From: Eublepharis macularius
Lineage: Eukaryota > Chordata > Lepidosauria > Squamata > Eublepharidae
Assembly: GCF_028583425.1 (NCBI RefSeq)
Contig: NC_072807.1
Location: 33,423,001-33,487,000, forward strand
Length of the DNA: 64,000 nucleotides
Reading direction: 5' to 3'
Made by a program: the position numbers and the translations under genes. The notes beneath the pieces were generated by a model. It was not told the DNA's origin, did no database searches, and saw only the letters and a program-made list of their open reading frames with translations. Position 1 is the stretch's first letter, and the number at the start of each line of letters is the position of its first letter. Below are positions 56,303 to 64,000 of the stretch, piece by piece.

Positions 56303-56505
56303 ATCCAGAGGAGTTAGCTGTGTTAGTCTGTAGTAGCAAAATAGTAAAGAGTCCAGTAGCACCTTCAAAACTAACCAAGTTTATTGTAGCATATGCTTTC
56401 AAGAACCACAGCTCTCTTCGTCAGATGCATGACGAAGAGAACTGTGGTTCTCGAAAGCTTATGCTAAAATAAAATTGGTTAGTCTTGAATGTGCTACTGG
56501 ACTTT
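56303..56505. repeat. Foldback repeat (GAGTCCAGTAGCACC family)
   Basis: GATCCAGAGGAGTTAGCTGT head, AGAGTCCAGTAGCACCTTCA, and the inverse half TGTGCTACTGGACTTTTTAC. A hAT MITE is inserted at its right edge (56516). Confidence 0.65.
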
Positions 56506-56515
56506 TTACTAAGAA

Positions 56516-56847
56516 CAGGGCTTTTTTTCTGGGAAAAGATGTGGTGGAACTCAGTGGTGGAACTCAAGACGGCACAATGATGTCACTTTGGGTCAGCTTG
56601 AACAAGGGGGGAGTTTTTTAAAGTTTACATCGCCCTCGGCGGAAATGGTCACATGGCTGGTGACCCCACCCCCTGCTCTCCAGACAGAGGGGAGTTTAGA
56701 TTGCCCTCCGAGCCGCTCCAGCGGTGCAGAGGGCAATCTAAACTCCCCTCTGTCTGGAGAGCAGGGGGCGGAGCCACCAGTCATGTGACCATTTTCAAGA
56801 GGTGCCGGAACTCCGTTCCACCGCGTTCCTGCTGGAAAAAAGCCCTG
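56516..56847. mobile_element. hAT-type MITE (CAGGGCTTTTTTTC family)
   Basis: CAGGGCTTTTTTTCTGGG to GCTGGAAAAAAGCCCTG. Perfect duplication ACTAAGAA at 56508-56515 and 56848-56855. 332 bp. Confidence 0.82.
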
Positions 56848-56859
56848 ACTAAGAAAACA

Positions 56860-58490
56860 GATTTGCTTCCGAGGAAAGAATGTGGCAGAATGGCATGAAA
56901 GCTCATGCCATCCTCAACGACTCCCAGTGTAAGGCTGCCTGCAGAGCACATGGAACAGTTCTATTGTTTGCTTGTTTAGCTTTTCTGAGCTGCTGCGAGT
57001 TCGATTCCAGAAGGAAGGCTCTCTTTGTTTACGTGCATTCTACTTTATTTGTATAATGCTTTTGTTTGATCACTTGTATCTGATATCGTGGAAGATGTAT
57101 TAAACGTTTATATGAACAGTTTACAATCGGTCTGAGTTCCTACCAGCGGAAAAAGAACCACGTGGGTGCTTGATGGCTTTTTTGTATAGCCTCGTTCTCA
57201 GCTGGCTCAGGATTCAAAAGCTTCTTCTTGCATTCGGCGTAGGTATGGCAAGGGCCTGCCTTTTACAGACTATAGCTGATGCAGAATTTTGACATTGCTA
57301 ATAGTCCATCATTTCATCTAACAGTAAACTGGCTGCCCTGAACAGGGCTGTTGAAAATTGGACTTCGCGCATTCGCCATGCTGTGAAAATCAACTCCTGG
57401 CCTCTTCCCACAGGCAGGAACGACACTATTGTATGTTCCTAGCTGCATGGGTCAGCCACAGGTTCATTTGTTGCAAAAATAGCAAGGTTCGTGACCTGGT
57501 GCTTTATTGCCCAATGATTTACACCAAGACTTGAAGAACTCTGAAGAGGAAAAACTTTTTATTTCATGAAATAAGGGGACATAGTTTTAGCAAGTAAAAA
57601 AAATACTCTGAGCTCACCCTGTTTTGCACAGTTACACTTTGGCCAGGCAACTAACCTGCTTTGTATTTCAAGCTAGCTAGAAAAATGGCTGCGCTTTTGC
57701 TCACACATCCAATAGCTTCTTTCCCTGTCCCCATATCCAAGCCAGTCCTGCCAATATGGAGAAAGCCACCATCTGAATCAGAGGGTTATATGGATATCAC
57801 TGGTACAGGCTGTGAATTGTGAACATTTATTGTATTTACTCAAATGCAAGCCTAGTGTCCCCCCCCCACCCCGTTCTTCCATCAAAGGTGAGGGGGAGGG
57901 CAGAGCATTTTCTGCTTGGCATACAAGTTAGTTAGGTTGGGTAATATTTTTTAGCGCTTCTCCTTAGGAAAGCGCCTAAAGCCTTTCACAGCACAAATGA
58001 GGTGTATCAGTTCACGCTAGCAACATTTTATTCTAGCCTAAGTTTTTGCAAACCTGCTTCTTCGTATGCAAGAGTGGATCCTTGCTGTGCAAGGACTTTA
58101 GGTAGGTCTCAGCATTCATAAAAAAACTTAAATAGAAAATTAATTAAATTGATACACAGTTTATTTTGATGGCAGTAGTTAATATCAACGTTTACCCCGT
58201 TCTGGAATTTTGGGGAGAGGGCTTTCATGGGACACAAAATAGTAAAAAGTCCAGTAGCTCCTTTAAGACTAACCAACTTTAATGAAGCATAAGCTTTCGA
58301 GAACCACAGTTGTCTTCGTCAGATATATGGGACATAGACATTAATTAGCAATTGGGTTTTATTTCAAAAATGCAAATGCGTTTCTAACGATGTAATCCTA
58401 AAGAGAGTTACTGCAGTCTAAGCCCGCTGAAATCAGGAGGCTTAGGTGGGAGTAACTCTACTTAGGATCGTACGTGCTGCAGTTAGCAAA
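56860..58490. other. Intergenic between gene D and EDC3
   Basis: No gene recognised. Contains a foldback repeat fragment (58238-58325) and a TAA-flanked MITE relative (58388-58475). The rest looks unique. Confidence 0.5.
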
Positions 58491-58960
58491 ACCCCTTTAC
58501 GCCCCTTCTGCGCGTGCGTAAGAGAAGGAGCTCCCGCACGAGAGGGAAAAAGCCTTTCCCGCGAAGAGCGCCGTGCGCATGCGCTTCTCATTATCTCGGC
58601 TATGGAACGCTAAAGGGAAGGGGAGGAAGACGAGGGCGGAAGTGACGGAAGCCGAGCAGGCGCTTCCGGTGGTAAGATTCCTCCAAGCGGGGCGGAGAGC
58701 GAAGCGAGTGAGTGGCGGCCCCCCAGCCCAGGTGTGGAAGCGGCGCGGCGGGGGCTGGGGGCCGGGGTCGCGGCGGGGCGAAGCGGGGAGGGGGTCGGCT
58801 GCCCGGCCGCTGCTTCGCTCCTTTCCCTTCTCTGCTGGGCCGAGGGGGCGTGAGGGGAGCTGCCACGCCCCTCCCCCACCCCAGCCAGGAGCCCCTCCCC
58901 CCTCGAGCCGGGGGACGCGGCCTGCCCCCCCCCCGGCATTTCTGAGAAGTTGTTGTGTTG
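58490..58960 (+). promoter_or_regulatory. EDC3: CpG-island promoter and non-coding exon 1 of EDC3
   Basis: CpG-dense with an NRF1-type palindrome TGCGCATGCGC at 58574-58584 and ETS-type sites (GCGGAAGTGACGGAAG at about 58636-58651, CTTCCGGTG at 58663-58671). There is no TATA box. A donor GTGGTAAGA at 58671/58672 ends a likely 5' UTR exon. This is a housekeeping-type promoter, as expected of EDC3. The start site is not defined by sequence alone. Confidence 0.7.
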
Positions 58961-58965
58961 CATGA

Positions 58966-59375
58966 ATATTGGCGCTCGGTGCTGAATATGGGTATATAAA
59001 GTCAAATAAATAAATATTGGTGCTTAATTTTGGCATATAAGTCAAATATTGGTGCTCAGTGCGTAATATTGATGCTTGGTGTTTAATATTGGCATAGAAG
59101 GTCAGATGAATAAATAAATATTGGTGCTCAGTGCTTAATATTGGTGGTTGGTGCTTGATATTGGTGTGTAGGATACATAAAATATTGGTATTTGGTGCTT
59201 AATATTGGTGCTTGGTGCTTAATATTGGTATATAAGATAAATAAAATATTTGGGGCTTTATATTGAAGCTTGGGTCTTAATATTGGTTCATAAGATACGT
59301 AAATAAAATATTGGTAATTGTTGCTTAATATTGGTGCTTAATATTGGTGCTTGGTGTTTAATATTATTTATGTTG
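58966..59375. repeat. AT-rich minisatellite in intron 1 of EDC3
   Basis: About fifteen imperfect copies of a short unit built from AATATTGGTGCTTGGTGCTT, interspersed with ATAAATAAATA stretches. It begins directly where the CpG island ends. Confidence 0.75.
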
Positions 59376-60549
59376 GTAGTTATTTTTGGTAGCTATCTGT
59401 TGTTATTACAACCTGATCTCATATTGTTCCTGCATTGGCTTTATTTTTACATTGTTGTTGTTATTAGGAATTTCTAATTGTTGCTACTGTTGTTGTTTTC
59501 ATTTATAGTCCCCCTTTCTTACTGAGACCCAAGGCGGATTATAGGATACAAAAACTTTTATGTCAGTGGTTGGGTTGAGAGTTAGCATTCTGCTGGTTTG
59601 AATCCCCAGTACTGCCATGAGTTCAGCAGGTGGCCTTGGGTAAACCAGTCCTCTCAGCCCCAGATGCCCAGCTGTATCATAGTGGTAATAACGCTCATTA
59701 CATTCACTGCTCTTGAGTAGACATTAGCCTGCCTAGAAGAGTGACATACATTGTGAGGATAAAATGGAACACTGCACGTTGCTGTGAGCACGTCAGAAGA
59801 AGGGCAGAATGTATCTGTAACAAATACCCCCTTGTATGAAAATACCAATCAAGACTCCTTTAGTGAAAATAATCCAAGTGTCTTGTGCTTCCCTGAAGAC
59901 TAACCTGTTTTGGGGTGATGAAATGGAGGTGGCGGGGGTGGGGGGAGAGCCATTAAAAGTGAGTATCCTAATACAAAGCAAGCCAAGCCCTATTCAGATT
60001 GAGGCCAGCTGATTACTGTTTGAATTTCCTTACATTAATGTGGGGAGGGTGAAGAAAAGATTCAAGATGGAACTTCGTAGCGGGGGAAATCTTCCCATTA
60101 TGAAACCAGCACGATTAACAATGACATTTTACAAAAATCCTCTAACTCTGGTGCAATAACTTTTCACCCGTGTTCAGGAATCCTTAGAACTGCCCCCTTA
60201 TTCAGCTCCAAGCCTTCTGTTTCTCAAACCTGATACGATCTGAAGAGCTGTAGCTAGGCTAACTTTCAAAGCAGCGTGACGTGTAAGCTCTGATTGCTTT
60301 CTTCAAGTTCTAAGCATGTTAATGGGTTGCAGAAACAGACGACAGCATTGCATGAAAATCCCGTTCTTTAAGTGTATGCTTAAAGAGATGACATTTATCA
60401 GCTTTTGCTACTGGAATCACGAAGACCTTGATGCTTTATGGCTACGCAGGTGGAGAAGTGGGTGTCATAAGTATAGAGGTCTGAAGCCAAGCTGTCAGCA
60501 CATCTGAGATCATTGGAATGATCTCAGAAGCAGAATTTTTACCTTATTT
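59376..60549 (+). other. Intron 1 of EDC3, remainder
   Basis: Contains a decayed SINE-like piece (about 59500-59830, with CCCAAGGCGGATTATAGGAT). Nothing else recognised. Confidence 0.45.
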
Positions 60550-61255
60550 TTTTTTAATTTTTTAATTTGTTTTAGTTCCATCTTATTCTAATAACAAAGT
60601 TAATCAAAAGCCTTACATTCTTTGGATACATGTTATACATCATTCGTTCCATTTCATCTCTACAGTTCCATCATAATTATACTATTTTCACTACGCTATT
60701 ATCACTGTAAGTCTGCATTCTTTAATTCTAGTACTTCTTTAGTCTGCTCATTCATTTGATTGTATTCTGCTAACGTATAGTTATGTCTCTATTTTATACT
60801 TCCGTTTAACCCATCTGTAAAACAGGGTCCATTTTTGTTTTCCATCATGTCCGTTTATTTCTTTTATTAATTCTGTCAGTGTGTCCATTTCTGCCATCTC
60901 TAAGATTTTCTCTATTCATTCTTCTTTTGATGGTATATCTGTGTTTTTCCAGTATCTGACATATACTATTCTTGCTGCTGTTATTAATATGTATTATTAG
61001 ATACCTATTTTCCCTATTTAGCTCCTCCGGTATTATATTTAATAGGAGCATTTCTGGTTTATAGGGTATGTTTATTTCTAGCACCTCTTGCAACGGCTCA
61101 TGTATCCCATTCCAATATCTCTTTGCTTTTTTACATAGCCACCATATATGGAAAAAGGTGCCCACTTTTTCTTTGCACTTCTAGCATTTATTGGGTACTT
61201 CCGTGTACATCTTTGCTAATTTTTCAGGTGTCACATACCACCTATAGAACGGAAT
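60550..61255 (-). mobile_element. L1 LINE 3' fragment abutting EDC3 exon 2
   Basis: The minus strand encodes the end of L1 ORF2 (KCKEKVGTFFHIWWLCKKAK, RYWNGIHEPLQEVL, YKPEMLLLNIIP). A T-rich tail complement is at 60545-60580. A possible target duplication is AATTTTTACCTTATTT (about 60534) versus AATGTTTACCTTCTTT (about 61253). It is antisense to EDC3 and ends within about 35 bp of the exon 2 acceptor. Confidence 0.7.
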
Positions 61256-61302
61256 GTTTACCTTCTTTATTACTCCTTTGTGTTGCAGTGTTCAGAGAAA
61301 AC

Positions 61303-64000
61303 ATGGCTACAGATTGGCTTGGAAGCATCGTCTCCATCAACTGTGGAGACAGCTTGGGGGTCTACCAGGGAAGAGTATCGGCTGTGGACCAGGTCAGCCA
61401 GACAATCTCATTAACACGGCCTTTCCATAATGGGGTCAAATGTTTGGTACCCGAGGTCACCTTCAGGTAAGCTTCTACTTTCTTGTACAAGTGAACATTT
61501 CAGAAAATATGCCGAGAGACTGTCAACATGTGTATGCGATACACGGTTTAATTTTTCATTTGCAGGAAGTGAGTGGGTGACAAATCTAGTTAGCAGTGTG
61601 TGTTGCTTTTCTTTTTCTGGAGCATTTTAGTCCAAAAGGTGTCCCTTCCAAGCTGAAGGGGGAAAAAAATCTGGGAGCTGCCCTTCGAAATATCTTGCTA
61701 CATAGACTAGGGGGACGGTACTTCCATGCCTCCATGCTCATGGCCTGGAAACATTTTAAAAAATAACAAACTGAATATTCGCTTTAGCTGTAGCCTACGA
61801 TGGGTGGGTACGGGGAGGGACGAGGTAGTCCTCGCATGTCCACCTTTATGTTCTGTTTTGCTATTTACTAACACAGGAAGTAACAACCCTTGATTTCTGC
61901 CAGTCCGTGCGTAGGAGGAGGGAAGTGTCTTCTACTGTGCTTTTCTTCTGATCGCACACACAATCCAAATCTTCACAGTTGGAACAGGATTATGGGAGTG
62001 GCCAGTTAGATTGCTGTATGTGGCAGTGATGTGTTAAGTGTGCATGTGGTGGTGGTGGGGGACAGCTTCCAGACAAGAGGTTGACAACTGTTTCCCTGCC
62101 TTTCTGAAAAGTAGAAGAGAGTCCAAAATCAACAAGCTTACTGCTGTCGAGGGACGATGGCAGTTTTATGAATTTTATCTTTTTGCTGTGTTGTTTGCAC
62201 GTAAGTTAACAGGCCTAGAAAAACATGCGATACCACCCTGGCTGGAAGCCAACATTAAATGACTTCTCTTCCCTCGGGGGCTCCGTTTTTCTGTTGGGAG
62301 AGTAAAGGTGGGAGAAAGGGGCAGGGTCTTTAATATTGGCGAAGTTCATGGATGCCCGTGGGATGGTCCAGGGCTTCCGTGTGTGTGTGATTTCTAGGGG
62401 AAACGCAAGCACCGGGAAGCCAAACCCTGCGACATGCATAAAGTACATAAATTAAGCTGTTTGTAGCATTCCTCTTCTGCCAGGTTCAAATTTGTGTCGT
62501 GCAGGTATGAGGAAGAGTTCCGTAGGCAGTGACTGAATCATTGCCTGCCTGCCTGCCTTTGTGGCTGGAAGGGTTAGATTTTTTTTTTTTGTATTTCTGA
62601 GCATGCTGAACTCTATCCTGGGAGGAAAAGTAGCGAGGAATGGGATGTGCAGAAGATTGAATCATCCCCAGGACTGCCAGAAGACAGTAGCGCCTTTCTA
62701 CATACCTCGTCTTCTGAGCATGTTGAATTCCGTGCCCCAGAGCCAAATGCTTACACACTGGATGAGAAGCTGTAATTCTGTCAGCCCCCTCCTGTTGACT
62801 CACCCTCAGTAACTTCATGGGCTGTATATATACCTGTGGCAAAGCTTGATTGTGCAATTCTGGATATCATCAGAACTTCAACAGCCGCTGCATTTTATAG
62901 AAGCTCTAACTTGTCATCTCCGGAAATAAATTCTCTTTCATCCCCCCCCCTCATGTGCACTAGTAAGACTTAATAGTTATTCAACGATCAAAGGATTTCC
63001 TACACATCTCAGTAATTACAGTGTAACGTAGGCCAGTATTATCCCCACATTGGTAGGGGAGGGGCAAGAGAAAGTGGTTTTCCTAAGGTTTCTTAATGAG
63101 CTTGTGGCAGATGAGAGATTTAAACCAGTGACCTGCTGGGTAAAAGCTGTAGTCTCTTAGCCGCTGTGCAGCAAGAGACTTAAAGATGGGAGTTGCTTGT
63201 ATATGAAAATAAACCTTTATTTCAGATCTAAAGAATTAGGTTTTCAATATCTGCCTTTTCTCTCCTCCCCCCCCGCCCCCCTCCAGCTTTAAATATTTGA
63301 GAAATTTTACAGAGGCAGGATATGTTTTGATAGTAGCAAATCCAAATGGCTCATCCTAGGGAATGTATCCCTATGTAATTTCCCCCGTTTGCACAGGATT
63401 TTCAATATGAAGGAGAAAAAATTAAGTAACAGCTCCACGGAGTCTGTTTTCCTTGGTACGTCAGACTTTAAAGACAAGTTCTAGGCCCAAATTTGTGACG
63501 CTGTGCCGGTTCCTGAAACTGAGTATTTTTCTTTGTCACGGCGAGTCTCCCTTTAGTGACGCAGAATGCGAACAGAAAAATTCTGACTCAAGTTCTCATC
63601 CGTTTTCCCCCTCCCGAATGTAATTGCCAGCTCTCCAGCTTGGCGTTCCTGTAAATGTCGATGGATAACTGCTGCACAGTCACGCCTTGGTTGGCCCTCT
63701 TCCTTTGTCCAGGGCAGGTGACATTACTGAGCTGAAGATCTTAGAGATCCCAGGCCCCAGTGATAACGGGCCGTACGGAGACTTCCAGCAGACCGATCTG
63801 GGCATATCCGGTGTTGGATTCCCAGGGAGTAGCAGCCAGAACGGTACTGGGAAACTGCTGAAGAAACCCGGCAGCAGCGCCCCACAGAGCATCCCCAGGA
63901 GGACAGACATGAAAAATCAAGACGTGGCCACTTCTCCCCAGCAGCATCAGTGTTCCAAGAGCTACATGGATCGGCACATGGAGACTTTGAATCAGTCGAA
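61303..64000 (+). CDS. EDC3: Enhancer of mRNA-decapping protein 3 (5' part)
   Basis: Scaffold of the mRNA decapping complex in processing bodies. Its N-terminal LSm domain binds DCP2/DDX6-pathway partners, and the C-terminal YjeF-N domain (not in the window) dimerises. Exon 2 is 61289-61466 with ATG at 61303 (54 codons plus 2 nt, beginning MATDWLGSIVSINCGDSLGV, practically the human sequence). After a GTAAGC donor, exon 3 starts at 63713 following CCAG and reads RAGDITELKILEIPGP. It continues through a Ser/Gln-rich linker (TSPQQHQCSKSYMDRHME) to the window end, in frame. The LSm fold spans exon 2 and the start of exon 3 (about residues 1-70). The gene lies directly downstream of CYP1A gene D in the same direction, the conserved amniote order. 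Confidence 0.96.
61467..63712 (+). other. Intron 2 of EDC3
   Basis: A non-coding intron with no interspersed element I recognise with confidence, apart from a SINE-like stretch near 63000-63170 (AGTGTAACGTAGGCCAG ... TTTAAACCAGTGACC). Confidence 0.5.

Noticed and set aside
58497-59045. 182-codon minus-strand open frame across the EDC3 CpG island
   Set aside because: Composition-driven frame over the EDC3 promoter and exon 1; overlapping frames of similar length exist on the other strand.

Overview
The window is vertebrate genomic DNA, almost certainly from a squamate reptile. The exons have vertebrate splice sites. The gene order CYP1A(-) ... CYP1A(+) -> EDC3(+) is the amniote CYP1A1/CYP1A2-EDC3 order. 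The repeats (tRNA-derived and 5S rRNA-derived SINEs, several hAT and Harbinger-like MITEs, L1, L2/CR1-like LINEs) have a lizard character. A gecko-like species is possible, but I cannot fix the species.

Layout. Positions 1-24 are the first bases of exon 2 of a CYP1A copy on the minus strand; the rest of that gene lies left of the window. A complete minus-strand CYP1A gene (here A) occupies 7335-12255: six coding exons, 520 codons, no breaks. Two wrecked minus-strand copies follow. B is exon 7 plus a stub of exon 6 (17417-18166). C is exons 3-6 with a frame-disrupting exon 4 and a lost splice donor (25279-27414). Long paralogous flanks accompany these copies (1-3733, 12232-16862, 18430-20167 and 5200-7060), so the minus side is a decaying tandem array. 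From about 28 to 45 kb there is no gene, only repeats and CpG-rich segments carrying dioxin-response (AhR/ARNT) motifs. A complete plus-strand CYP1A gene (here D) has a CCAAT/TATA promoter and non-coding exon 1 at 44970-45125, and six coding exons at 47408-54926 (516 codons). The CpG-island promoter of EDC3 is at about 58490-58960, and its first two coding exons are at 61303-61466 and 63713-64000; EDC3 runs off the right edge.

Functional reading. A and D are head to head, as CYP1A2 and CYP1A1 are in mammals (CYP1A5 and CYP1A4 in birds). By position next to EDC3, D is the CYP1A1/CYP1A4-side gene and A belongs to the CYP1A2/CYP1A5-side array. The gap holds at least seven matches to the extended dioxin-response consensus. 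Two belong to an approximately 115-bp module that occurs twice (34.0 and 41.4 kb), and a shorter core of it recurs in the minus-array flank (2.0 kb, degenerate at 3.4 and 16.6 kb). This looks like a distributed shared AhR enhancer.

Mobile DNA. Because the flanks exist in two or three copies, many insertions can be compared with a paralogous empty site inside the same window. The most striking is a 3.25-kb foldback hAT-type element at 20176-23429. It has arms of more than 1 kb, subterminal TTTCGGC arrays, an 8-bp target duplication and a matching empty site near 7001-7028.
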